Origin: Burkholderiales bacterium
GTDB taxonomy: Bacteria > Pseudomonadota > Gammaproteobacteria > Burkholderiales > Burkholderiaceae
DNA: 7,478 nt
Assembly: GCA_947447845.1 (NCBI GenBank)
Contig: CANFNO010000121.1
Location: 1 to 7,478, forward strand
Direction: 5' to 3'
The position numbers and the translations under genes were made by a program. Each line of letters opens with the position of its first letter. Position 1 is the first letter of the stretch. Shown here piece after piece: positions 1-6,821 of the stretch. The notes under the pieces are model-generated. The model made no database searches. It had not been told where the DNA came from and saw only the letters and a program-made list of their open reading frames with translations.

Positions 1-1039
1 AGAAGCCACCTGTTTCAAACAGGCTGGAGGCCACCGGGCCCTTTCTGAACAGCAGGTACTGAATGCCTGCCCAGGCCGCTTGGTGGAGCTTGTTGTATTT
101 GTCGTAAGTATGGTCGCCGGTGCATTCAGCGATGACAAACAAATCGAGGTGATCCTGCAGATTGGAGCCGACGCCCGGCGAATCATGAATCACCGGGATG
201 CCGACAGACTTCAGGTGATCCGCCGGGCCAATGCCGGATTGCATCAGGAGCTTGGGTGAACCCATGGCGCCCGAAGACATAACCACTTCACGCTCGGCAC
301 GTAAAACCGATGTTGCCCGGCTATTGCCTTGCACCACTTCCACGCCCACGACGCGTTTGCCTTCGACAATGACGCGGGTCGCCATGGTGTGCAACATCAC
401 CGACAGATTGGCCCGATTGCGAATCGGCCGGAGGTAAGCGATCGATGTGGAAGAACGCTTGGCATTCAATTGCGTTAACTGGTAGTAGCCCAGGCCACCC
501 TGCGTCTCGCCATTGAAGTCCGGATTGAAGGGGATTCCCAACTCTTGCCCGGCTTGGAAATAGGCCTCGCAAATCGGCAACGGGCTGATGGGGTTGGAGA
601 CACCCATCAGACCTTGATAGCCGTGGTATCGATTGGCATAGCGCTGGTTGTATTCAGTCTTCTTGAAGTAGGGCAACACATCTTCATAGCCCCAGCCCGT
701 GGCGCCATCTTCACTGACCCATTCATCGTAATCAGCCGGCACGCCACGGGTGTACAACTGCGCGTTGATGGAAGATCCGCCACCAATGACCTTGGCCTGA
801 GTGAACCGGAGCACGCGGCCCTTGAGGTGCTTTTGCGGAACGGTATACCAGCCCCAGGAGCCGATGCCCTTGGTCATCTTGGCAAAGCCCGCCGGCCAAT
901 GAAAGAAGGGATGGCTGTCATTCCCACCCGCTTCAAGCAGAAGCACCCGCACCTTGGGGTCTTCACTCAAACGGTGCGCCAAAATGCATCCGGCAGAACC
1001 TCCGCCCGTGATGATGTAGTCAAAATTATTGCTTGTCAT
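1..1039 (-). CDS. GMC-family FAD-dependent alcohol/choline dehydrogenase-like oxidoreductase (C-terminus beyond window)
   Basis: My hand translation from the ATG at 1039 gives 346 uninterrupted codons down to position 2 with no stop, so the gene is open at the window edge. The product is a cytoplasmic-type flavoprotein of the glucose-methanol-choline family, which oxidises primary or secondary alcohols and passes electrons to a quinone, an acceptor or oxygen. Visible motifs: the FAD dinucleotide-binding GGGSAG at residues 12-17 followed by the acidic strand end LLLEAGG; GMC signature 1, VIGGGSSIN, at residues 84-92; and GMC signature 2, GAMGSPKLLMQSGIG, at residues 257-271. The C-terminal substrate domain with the catalytic His pair is outside the window. 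It resembles the choline dehydrogenase/AlkJ/polyethylene-glycol dehydrogenase branch rather than its neighbour. The start is set by GAAAAGG (1047-1053) seven bases upstream and by the ATGA overlap with the preceding gene's stop. No signal peptide is seen. Substrate unknown. Confidence 0.93.
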   Translation of the reverse strand, partial: MTSNNFDYIITGGGSAGCILAHRLSEDPKVRVLLLEAGGNDSHPFFHWPAGFAKMTKGIGSWGWYTVPQKHLKGRVLRFTQAKVIGGGSSINAQLYTRGVPADYDEWVSEDGATGWGYEDVLPYFKKTEYNQRYANRYHGYQGLMGVSNPISPLPICEAYFQAGQELGIPFNPDFNGETQGGLGYYQLTQLNAKRSSTSIAYLRPIRNRANLSVMLHTMATRVIVEGKRVVGVEVVQGNSRATSVLRAEREVVMSSGAMGSPKLLMQSGIGPADHLKSVGIPVIHDSPGVGSNLQDHLDLFVIAECTGDHTYDKYNKLHQAAWAGIQYLLFRKGPVASSLFETGGF

Positions 1040-2541
1040 TGGATAACCTTTTCACGAATGTAAGCCCCCACCCGAAGACCCTGAGCCGCCACCGTCAACG
1101 CGGGATTGACGGCTGCCGAAGAAGGAAAGAAGCCGGAGTCCATCACGAACAGGTTGTCGTGGTCCCAGGCCTTGCAATAAGTATCCAGTGCGGAGGTGGC
1201 GGGATCATTGCCAAAACGGACCGTGCCGCATTGATGGGACACCACGTCGGTGCCAAAGGGCGCGGACAGCACAATCGGATATCCCGTGCCACGCAGAATA
1301 GTCTTGCACTTGGCAACCCAGCGGTAGTGCGTCTGCATGTTGGTGCGATGCCAATGCAGATTGATGGCGCCATCGGGTCGGATGGTGACCCGGCTTTCCG
1401 GGTGAGGCAAATCTTCACTCTGTGCGTACCAGTCGACACTGTGCGTCGCCAGTGCTGATCGAACAAACTTGGGCACGCCACTTAATGCGCCACGCAGCAT
1501 GGGTTCTTTGATTTTCCCCAGCAGTTGCAGACTACCCAAAGGCGTGTCACCCGCACCTTCGCCGAAGTAATAGTCATGCACAGCCAGCGTCTTCGGGAAA
1601 TTCGTGTTGTTGACTTTGAACGGATGCACAGCCATCAGTGCACTGGTGTTGTGGGTCATGTAGTTGCGCCCCACCACATCGGAACTGTTGGCAAGTCCGC
1701 GCGGGTTACGCGCATTCGCGGAGCGCAACAACAGCGCGGCTGAATTGATGGCACCGGCGCTAAGCACAAATGTTCCGGCAGTGATGCGCTGGCGAACGCC
1801 ATTGACGTTTACGACTGCTGCAGTCACGGTGCGGCCGGTATCGTCTGTTTCAAGCTTTTCAACCAGTGCGTTAGTCATGAGCTCGATGTTGCTGCTGCGG
1901 CGAGCGGGCTCTATGAGCTTCATCTCCGCGTCTCCCTTGGCGTTTATCTTGCAAGGAAACGCATCGCAATTGGTGCAACGCTGACAGCTGCCCTGTGGGC
2001 CGAAGTCCACCGCGCTGGGCATCGGAAAAGGTTTCAGGCCCTGTGATTTCAGCTTTGCCGCGATGGCATCGATCACCGGCTCATGCGGAATCGGGCGGTG
2101 CGAATATTCAGTCGTCCGGGGTGGATCGCTTGGGTCTAATCCACCCTCACCGCGAACACCGAACAGTTGCTCAGCCTTCCCATACCAACTCTCCAGTTCC
2201 TGATAGCGAATGGGCCATGCAGGGGACACACCTTCCGGGTGCGCCAGCGCTTCAAAATCGCGTTCGCGAAACCGAAACATAGCCGTGCCGTAGAACTTGG
2301 TATTGCCACCGACGAAGTAAAACATTCCGGGTTGGAAAGCGCGGCCATCGGCGTACCAGGTTTCTTGTGCGTGGTAGCGACGCTCGCAGAACACCGCTAC
2401 CGGGTCCCAGTTTTGCGCTTCGCGCGGCAAGGCCGGACCCCGCTCAAGAATGAGTACCCGCGCTTTAGAGCCCGCAAGTTGAAGGGCAACAGACCCGCCC
2501 CCCACTCCAGACCCGATGATGACTACATCGTAAGAATTCAT
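1036..2541 (-). CDS. GMC-family FAD oxidoreductase with CxxCxxCx4C motif
   Basis: This 501-residue flavoprotein is predicted to oxidise a hydroxyl group of a sugar, polyol or similar substrate. The N-terminus carries the FAD-binding GSGVGG (residues 10-15) and the strand end LILERG. The C-terminal GMC domain shows SHQCGT with the candidate catalytic His436, and SSAAVNPALT with Asn479, the usual His/Asn pair. Between them, residues 186-197 hold four cysteines (C186, C189, C192, C197) followed by AKGDAE. The arrangement and position resemble the iron-sulfur ligand region of bacterial FAD glucose dehydrogenase catalytic subunits, so a bound cluster is possible but inferred. No Sec or Tat signal is visible. 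It starts 9 nt after the ATPase stop with only a weak AAAG as ribosome site, suggesting translational coupling, and its TGA overlaps the next gene's ATG. It differs clearly from the downstream GMC protein, so the pair is not a recent duplication. Exact substrate unknown. Confidence 0.93.
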   Translation of the reverse strand: MNSYDVVIIGSGVGGGSVALQLAGSKARVLILERGPALPREAQNWDPVAVFCERRYHAQETWYADGRAFQPGMFYFVGGNTKFYGTAMFRFRERDFEALAHPEGVSPAWPIRYQELESWYGKAEQLFGVRGEGGLDPSDPPRTTEYSHRPIPHEPVIDAIAAKLKSQGLKPFPMPSAVDFGPQGSCQRCTNCDAFPCKINAKGDAEMKLIEPARRSSNIELMTNALVEKLETDDTGRTVTAAVVNVNGVRQRITAGTFVLSAGAINSAALLLRSANARNPRGLANSSDVVGRNYMTHNTSALMAVHPFKVNNTNFPKTLAVHDYYFGEGAGDTPLGSLQLLGKIKEPMLRGALSGVPKFVRSALATHSVDWYAQSEDLPHPESRVTIRPDGAINLHWHRTNMQTHYRWVAKCKTILRGTGYPIVLSAPFGTDVVSHQCGTVRFGNDPATSALDTYCKAWDHDNLFVMDSGFFPSSAAVNPALTVAAQGLRVGAYIREKVIQ

Positions 2542-2550
2542 CGCAATACT

Positions 2551-3666
2551 TTATGAAATCAAAGTTTCTGATTTCACATCAAAGCAAACCAGCTTGGTGA
2601 TGTCTACCGTGAATTGCAACTCTTTGCCGACACCTAAGACGACATCCGGGCCCAGCGTGGCAGTGAACTCATAGCCGCCAAAATTCAGCAGGGCCAAGGT
2701 GTCAGCACCCGTGGGTTCCGTCACTTCAATCACGGCGCTAAAACCGCGCTGTAGATCCTTGTGTTCCAGATGCGAAGTGGGCAGGTTGATGGTCTCGGGG
2801 CGAATACCGGCAATCACCTCCTGGCCCGCGTAGCGCTCTAGATAGGCAAACTGCTGCGCCAAGGGCAAAGTGATTTTCTGAGCGCTACCGTTCTGGAACT
2901 CCAGGGCCATGACACCACCCTGATCCACCACCTGGGCTTTGGCAAGGTTCATGCGGGGTGAGCCCATAAAGCCCGCCACAAAGGTATTGGCAGGTTGGTT
3001 GTACACCTCGTGCGGTGTTCCCAGTTGCTGCACCACTCCACCCTTCATGACGGCAATGCGGGTGGCCAGCGTCATGGCTTCAATCTGGTCGTGTGTCACA
3101 TACACGATGGTGGACTTCAGACGCTGATGCAGCTTCTTGATTTCGGTGCGCATGTCCAGACGCAACTGAGCGTCCAGGTTGGAGAGTGGCTCGTCAAACA
3201 GGTACAGCTTGGGTTCACGCGCCAGGGCACGCCCGATGGCAACGCGTTGGCGTTGTCCACCGGAAAGCTGGCGCGGCTTGCGATCCAGCAGATGCTCAAT
3301 TTGCAGTAGCTTGGCAACGCTCTGCACGCGCTCAGCGCGCACCGACTTGTCTACCTTGCGCATTTCCAGCGGGAACTGAATGTTCTGGGCGACGGTCATG
3401 TTGGGGTACAGCGCATACGACTGAAAAACCATGGAGATGTCACGCGCAGCCGGGGCCACTTGCGTGATGTCACTGCCATCAAGTTTGAGCAATCCGCCGG
3501 TGGGCTCTTCCAGTCCGGCAATGATGTTCATCAGGGTGCTCTTGCCGCAGCCGCTGGGGCCGACCAGCACAAGGAACTCGCCGTCCTTCAAAGAAATGGA
3601 GACGTCATGAAGAATTTTCACCGGGCCGAAGCTTTTTTGAATACTGACCAGATCGAGCGAAGCCAT
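2551..3666 (-). CDS. gtsD: sugar ABC transporter ATP-binding protein (MalK/UgpC type)
   Basis: This is the ATPase of a CUT1 sugar importer; it binds the cytoplasmic loops of the two permeases and hydrolyses ATP as a dimer. Motifs in order over 371 residues: Walker A GPSGCGKST (36-44), Q-loop Gln82, ABC signature LSGGQ (134-138), Walker B LYLFDEP (154-160) with the catalytic Glu159, D-loop SNLD (162-165) and H-loop His192. All key residues are intact. Residues from about 240 to the end form the OB-fold (TOBE) regulatory domain typical of MalK/UgpC, and the length is normal for that group. The start lies three bases after the upstream permease stop, with AAAGGG (3673-3678) inside the last permease codons as its ribosome site. 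The family is certain; the symbol rests on gene order and on the GtsABC-like partners, since ATPases of this type (also called malK or ugpC) say little about substrate. Confidence 0.96.
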   Translation of the reverse strand: MASLDLVSIQKSFGPVKILHDVSISLKDGEFLVLVGPSGCGKSTLMNIIAGLEEPTGGLLKLDGSDITQVAPAARDISMVFQSYALYPNMTVAQNIQFPLEMRKVDKSVRAERVQSVAKLLQIEHLLDRKPRQLSGGQRQRVAIGRALAREPKLYLFDEPLSNLDAQLRLDMRTEIKKLHQRLKSTIVYVTHDQIEAMTLATRIAVMKGGVVQQLGTPHEVYNQPANTFVAGFMGSPRMNLAKAQVVDQGGVMALEFQNGSAQKITLPLAQQFAYLERYAGQEVIAGIRPETINLPTSHLEHKDLQRGFSAVIEVTEPTGADTLALLNFGGYEFTATLGPDVVLGVGKELQFTVDITKLVCFDVKSETLIS

Positions 3667-3669
3667 TGT

Positions 3670-4533
3670 TTACCCTTTGACTGAACCGGCCATCAAGCCG
3701 CGAACAAAATATTTGCCGGAAACCAGATACACCACCAACGTGGGAATGGCCGCGATGAAAGCACCTGCAAAGTGAACGTTGTATTCCTTCACGCCGGTGG
3801 AACTGCTCACCAGGTTGTTGAGTGCGACGGTGAGCGGGAAGGAGGTGTAGTCACTAAAGGACGCACCGAACAGGAATTCATTCCAGATGTTGGTGAACTG
3901 CCAGATGACCGTCACCACAATGATGGGTGCACTGTTGGGCAACAGGATCCGGTTGAGCACACCGAAAAAGCTGGCGCCGTCCATGCGGGCGGAGCGGATC
4001 AACTCATTGGGGAAAGCGGCGTAGTAGTTGCGAAAGAAGAGCGTGGTAAAGCCGATGCCGTAGACCACGTTGACAAAGATCAGACCCTTCACCGTACCGG
4101 CCAGCCCCAGCATGCCCAGCGTCTTGGCCATGGGGATGAGCACGATTTGAAACGGAATGAACACCGAAAAAAGCATGGCGGCAAACAGCGCTTCAGAAAA
4201 CTTAAACTTGAACTGCGTGAGGATGTAGCCGTTCAGCGCGCCGATGAGTGTGGAGATGACGACGGCCGGTATCACCAGCAAAAAAGAATTGATGAAGTAG
4301 GGCTTGAGGCCCGTGGCTTGCACGCCGATTTGCGCCTTGCTCCAGGCTTGCAGCCAGGGCTCGATCGTCCACGCCACCGGCAGCGCCATGAGGTCACCAC
4401 TGCGGATTTCGTCCAGCGGTTTGAGCGAGTTCACCACCATCACATACACCGGCATGATGAAGGCAAAGGCCGTAATGATCAGGATCAGGTAGAGCGCCAC
4501 GCGCGCGACCTGGGACAGAGGTGTCTTATCCAT
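3670..4533 (-). CDS. gtsC: sugar ABC transporter permease, MalG/GtsC type
   Basis: This 287-residue inner-membrane protein forms half of the translocation pore. About six hydrophobic segments are visible, near residues 12-35, 81-104, 113-135, 148-165, 202-222 and 257-275. The cytoplasmic EAA loop that docks with the ATPase is at about residues 177-201 (ELIRSARMDGASFFGVL...LLP), including the conserved Gly. The C-terminal end, GKYFVRGLMAGSVKG, matches the MalG-type permease ending as I remember it from pseudomonad GtsC. The open frame extends upstream to 4698, but the ATG at 4533 is chosen because GAAAGG (4540-4545) sits six bases before it, the protein then has the normal family length, and the upstream extension lies inside the preceding permease gene. 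The gene overlaps that permease by 8 nt (ATGGATAA), indicating coupled translation. Confidence 0.95.
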   Translation of the reverse strand: MDKTPLSQVARVALYLILIITAFAFIMPVYVMVVNSLKPLDEIRSGDLMALPVAWTIEPWLQAWSKAQIGVQATGLKPYFINSFLLVIPAVVISTLIGALNGYILTQFKFKFSEALFAAMLFSVFIPFQIVLIPMAKTLGMLGLAGTVKGLIFVNVVYGIGFTTLFFRNYYAAFPNELIRSARMDGASFFGVLNRILLPNSAPIIVVTVIWQFTNIWNEFLFGASFSDYTSFPLTVALNNLVSSSTGVKEYNVHFAGAFIAAIPTLVVYLVSGKYFVRGLMAGSVKG

Positions 4534-5392
4534 TGTTGACCTTTCGGAGCTCGCTGTAGAGATACGGCAGAACCACCACGGCAATGCCCAGCAGCATGAG
4601 CACGGAGCTGGCGGCACCGACGGCCATTTCGTTGCGGGTGAATGTGTACTGATACATGAACACAGAGGGCAACCAGGTCGAGCGCCCAGGGCCACCATTG
4701 GTCAGCGCAATCACCAGGTCATAGGACTTGATGGCCATGTGCGCCAGGATCACAAAGGCAGAGATAAAAACGGGGCCAAGTTGCGGAATGATGATGCGGT
4801 GGTAGATCTGCCAGGCCTGAGCGCCGTCCAGGCGCGCGGCATTGATTTGCTCGCTGTCCACGCCACGCAGCCCGGCCAGAAACATGGCCATAACGAAGCC
4901 GGTGGTCTGCCACACGGCGGCGATGACGACGCAGTAAATGGCCATATCAGAGTCTTTGATCCAGCCAAACGAAAAATTGGCAAAACCCAAAGTGTGCAAG
5001 GTGTGCTCCAGGCCCACGCCCGGGTCGAGCAACCATTTCCAGGCAGTTCCCGTCACGATGAATGACAGCGCCATCGGGTATAGAAAAATGGAACGAAAGC
5101 CGCTTTCGGCGCGTACTTTTTGATCAATCAGAATGGCCAGGGACAGTCCCAACGCCATGGCAATCAGGATGTACAGACTGGCAAATATCCAAAGATTCCC
5201 CAAAGCTACGCTCCAGTTTTCCAGACCGAAAAGCCGGGTGTAGGCAGCGGTGCCATTCCACTCCAAAGTGGGCAAGATGGTCGATGGCGTGAACGACAGA
5301 TACACCGTGAACATGATGTAGCCATAGACACACACCAGAACCAGCAATGCGCTGGGTGTGATCAGCAGCTTGGGTAGCCAGCCAGCTTTCAT
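4526..5392 (-). CDS. gtsB: sugar ABC transporter permease, MalF/GtsB type
   Basis: This is the first pore-forming inner-membrane subunit of the importer, 288 residues from the chosen start. Six hydrophobic segments are visible, at about residues 9-32, 66-88, 101-119, 151-173, 207-230 and 257-279. The EAA docking loop is at about 181-205 (EQINAARLDGAQAWQIY...IIP). Stretches such as FLYPMALSFIVTGTAWKWLL, AMFLAGLRGVD and VLPYLYSELR closely resemble, from memory, GtsB of the Pseudomonas glucose transporter. The frame is open up to 5446, but the ATG at 5392 is preferred: GGAG (5401-5404) lies eight bases upstream, and the extra residues before it are proline/arginine-rich and encoded by the hairpin region. 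It follows the binding-protein gene after 77 nt and overlaps the next permease by 8 nt. Confidence 0.95.
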   Translation of the reverse strand: MKAGWLPKLLITPSALLVLVCVYGYIMFTVYLSFTPSTILPTLEWNGTAAYTRLFGLENWSVALGNLWIFASLYILIAMALGLSLAILIDQKVRAESGFRSIFLYPMALSFIVTGTAWKWLLDPGVGLEHTLHTLGFANFSFGWIKDSDMAIYCVVIAAVWQTTGFVMAMFLAGLRGVDSEQINAARLDGAQAWQIYHRIIIPQLGPVFISAFVILAHMAIKSYDLVIALTNGGPGRSTWLPSVFMYQYTFTRNEMAVGAASSVLMLLGIAVVVLPYLYSELRKVNNG

Positions 5393-5400
5393 TTGCAAAT

Positions 5401-5404
5401 CTCC
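5401..5404 (-). promoter_or_regulatory. ribosome binding site of the first permease
   Basis: Reading the minus strand, GGAG stands eight bases before the ATG at 5392. It decides that start over the longer frame beginning at 5446. Confidence 0.75.
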
Positions 5405-5424
5405 GTTCTGAATTGGGGCGGGCG

Positions 5425-5450
5425 ACGGATGAGGCCGCAGCCTCACCCGT
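5425..5450 (-). other. stable hairpin between binding-protein and permease genes
   Basis: The 77-nt gap contains an inverted repeat with 11-bp arms (ACGGATGAGGC at 5425-5435 and GCCTCACCCGT at 5440-5450 on the plus strand) around a four-base loop. In the transcript one pair is G-U. The sequence after it in the transcript is GC-rich with no run of U, so it does not look like a standard intrinsic terminator. Hairpins in this place are known from other sugar-transport operons, such as the malE-malF gap, where they protect the binding-protein mRNA and lower downstream expression. That role is inferred here. Confidence 0.75.
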
Positions 5451-5470
5451 GCACCCGGCGAGCGTGCGGC

Positions 5471-6709
5471 TTAGCTCTTGGCTGCAGACGCCATTTCAGC
5501 AGCTGCTTTCTTGGAGTCAATTTGGCCGTTGAATTGGCGCGTGATCACGTCGTAAAACGCATTCTTGATGGATGCGGGAACCGCGTGGCCGTGTGCCATG
5601 GAGCCCACAAGCTGGTTGCTCTTGTTGGCTTCGGCCAGGTCCTTGATGGCCTTCTTGCCGCAATCGTCAAACGCAGTGTCAGGCACATCGGTGCGCGCTG
5701 GTGCCGAGCCCTTGACCACGTTGAAAGCAGACTGGAATCCTGGCTCAAGAATGGCGCTTGCAAGCTTGCTCTGTGCGGCCACCTTGTCGGCACCCACTTT
5801 GAACAGCGCGAACTGGTCCGCATTGAACGACACAATGCCTTGTGTACCCGGCGTACGGAAGCAGGCGAAGTCTTTCATAGCCACTTTCTTGGCGCCTACA
5901 AACTCGCCCTTGGCCCAGTCACCCATGATCTGGAAACCGGCCTTGCCGCTGATCACCATGCCGCTGGCAACGTTCCAGTCGCGACCCGAGAAGTCCTTGT
6001 CCACATATTTGTGCAACTGTGTCATGCGGTCAAAGGACTTGACCATGGTGTCGGAGTTCAACGCTTTAGCATCAAGATCGATGAACGCCTTTTTGTAGAA
6101 GTCCAGACCACCGGTGGCCAACACCACGCCATCGAACACAGTAGCTTCCTGCCACGGCTGGCCACCGTGTGCCAGGCCGATGAAACCGGCTTTCTGTACT
6201 TTCTCCAGAGCAGCAATGAATTCATCCCAGGACTTGGGGTTTTCCTTCACACCGGCCTTGGTCAGCACTTCCTTGTTCGCCCACACCCAGTTGGTGGAGT
6301 GCACATTCACAGGTGCGGCCACCCACTTGCCGTTGAACTTGGAGAAGCGTTGCAGTGCTTGCGGAACAGTCTTGTCCCAGCCTTCTTTAGCGGCGATGGC
6401 GTTCAAGTCAGACAGCACACCTTGCTTGGCCCAATCCTGAATATCAAAGCCCAGCATCTGCACAGCAGTGGGCGGGTTGCCTGCGGTCACACGGGCACGC
6501 ACGGCGGTCATGGCCTGCTCGCCGCCGCCACCGGCGACGGGCATATCGTTCCATTTAACGCCTTGCTTTTCCAGGTTGCCTTTGAGCACACCCAAGGCAG
6601 CGGCCTCACCACCCGATGTCCACCAGTGCAGCACTTCGACCGATTCCTCCGCCATCACAGGAGCAGCAAAAGCGGCTGCGATCAATAGTCCCAATACTTT
6701 CTTTTCCAT
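5471..6709 (-). CDS. gtsA: periplasmic sugar-binding protein of a CUT1 ABC transporter, GtsA-like
   Basis: This 412-residue solute-binding protein captures the substrate in the periplasm and delivers it to the permeases. Residues 1-20 form a Sec signal peptide (MEKK, a hydrophobic Leu/Ala core, then cleavage after PVMA), with no lipobox cysteine. The mature start carries [12 protein letters not shown] (residues 24-35), then [10 protein letters not shown] (59-68), AGNPP (76-80) and MGDWAKGEF (262-270), a pattern I recognise from the Pseudomonas glucose/mannose-binding protein GtsA. The family is secure, but a glucose substrate is only likely. Two cysteines in the mature protein (C283 and C350) could form a disulfide. 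The frame is open to 6787, but the ATG at 6709 is right because AGGAGA (6716-6721) lies six bases upstream and a signal peptide follows directly. It is the first gene of the tightly packed transporter cluster. Confidence 0.95.
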   Translation of the reverse strand: MEKKVLGLLIAAAFAAPVMAEESVEVLHWWTSGGEAAALGVLKGNLEKQGVKWNDMPVAGGGGEQAMTAVRARVTAGNPPTAVQMLGFDIQDWAKQGVLSDLNAIAAKEGWDKTVPQALQRFSKFNGKWVAAPVNVHSTNWVWANKEVLTKAGVKENPKSWDEFIAALEKVQKAGFIGLAHGGQPWQEATVFDGVVLATGGLDFYKKAFIDLDAKALNSDTMVKSFDRMTQLHKYVDKDFSGRDWNVASGMVISGKAGFQIMGDWAKGEFVGAKKVAMKDFACFRTPGTQGIVSFNADQFALFKVGADKVAAQSKLASAILEPGFQSAFNVVKGSAPARTDVPDTAFDDCGKKAIKDLAEANKSNQLVGSMAHGHAVPASIKNAFYDVITRQFNGQIDSKKAAAEMASAAKS

Positions 6710-6715
6710 CAAATA

Positions 6716-6721
6716 TCTCCT
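6716..6721 (-). promoter_or_regulatory. strong ribosome binding site of the sugar-binding protein
   Basis: On the minus strand AGGAGA lies six bases before the ATG at 6709. It fixes the start in front of the signal peptide and rules out the 26-codon extension to 6787. A near-consensus site fits the high expression usual for binding proteins. Confidence 0.85.
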
Positions 6722-6737
6722 ATCAGTTTTGAAATGT

Positions 6738-6747
6738 GTGACGTCAC
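6738..6747. repeat. perfect 10-bp palindrome GTGACGTCAC
   Basis: A perfect palindrome centred 33 bases upstream of the binding-protein start, in its untranslated leader. It could be a regulator half-site pair. No regulator gene lies in the window to match it with. Confidence 0.4.
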
Positions 6748-6765
6748 TTAAGCGCACGCCTCTAT

Positions 6766-6778
6766 GCCACTCAGTGGC
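6766..6778. repeat. 13-bp dyad GCCACTCAGTGGC
   Basis: Perfect 6-bp arms around one central base. It lies between the weak -35 and -10 candidates, a classic operator position if that promoter is real. As RNA it would make only a short tight stem. Confidence 0.4.
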
Positions 6779-6784
6779 GTTTAC

Positions 6785-6810
6785 CAACCGGGCCAGCGCT
6801 AACCCGGTTG
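6785..6810. repeat. inverted repeat CAACCGGG...CCCGGTTG downstream of aldehyde dehydrogenase
   Basis: Perfect 8-bp arms (6785-6792 and 6803-6810) around a ten-base loop, beginning 11 bases after the aldehyde dehydrogenase stop. Neither strand has a T-run after it, so it is at best a weak or factor-assisted terminator, or an mRNA end-protecting hairpin. The loop holds the palindrome AGCGCT; the 12 bases 6792-6803 (GCCAGCGCTAAC) form an imperfect dyad similar to the centre of many LacI-family operators. Confidence 0.5.
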
Positions 6811-6821
6811 AATTCGTTGCA

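Larger units (their letters stand above)
6710..6821 (-). promoter_or_regulatory. 112-nt intergenic region with possible promoter for the transporter operon
   Basis: This is the only non-coding gap over 100 nt in the window. On the minus strand a weak sigma-70-like pair can be drawn: TTGGTA (6787-6782, 4 of 6 consensus bases), a 17-base spacer, and TAGAGG (6764-6759, 3 of 6). The spacer contains the dyad GCCACTGAGTGGC. The match is poor and the promoter is only a suggestion. The alternative is read-through from the aldehyde dehydrogenase gene, with the repeats acting in the RNA. Confidence 0.3.

Noticed and set aside
1..1039. Frameshifted or broken GMC gene, since no full-length frame is closed within the window
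   Set aside because: Codon-by-codon translation from 1039 to 2 is uninterrupted with both GMC signatures in register; it simply continues past the edge.
545..1063. 172-codon plus-strand open frame opposite the second GMC gene
   Set aside because: Fully antisense to a 346-codon frame with clear GMC signatures, so it is a shadow.
3772..4539. 255-codon plus-strand open frame opposite the second permease
   Set aside because: The product is a His/Asp/Gly/Gln-rich low-complexity shadow of a hydrophobic membrane protein read backwards; no domain.
4534..4698. Upstream extension of the second permease to a start at 4698
   Set aside because: The added residues are Cys/Pro/Trp/Ser-rich, lie within the preceding permease gene, and a good ribosome site precedes 4533 instead.
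5393..6688. 431-codon open frame on the plus strand opposite the binding-protein gene
   Set aside because: It lies almost wholly antisense to a confidently identified gene, its product is rich in His, Gly, Arg and Cys without recognisable domains, and it is explained by codon bias of the minus-strand gene.
6710..6787. Upstream extension of the binding protein to 6787
   Set aside because: It would bury the signal peptide behind 26 charged residues and ignore the near-consensus AGGAGA before 6709.
6785..6810. Intrinsic terminator after the aldehyde dehydrogenase
   Set aside because: The stem is good but no T-run follows on either strand, so it was listed as an inverted repeat only.
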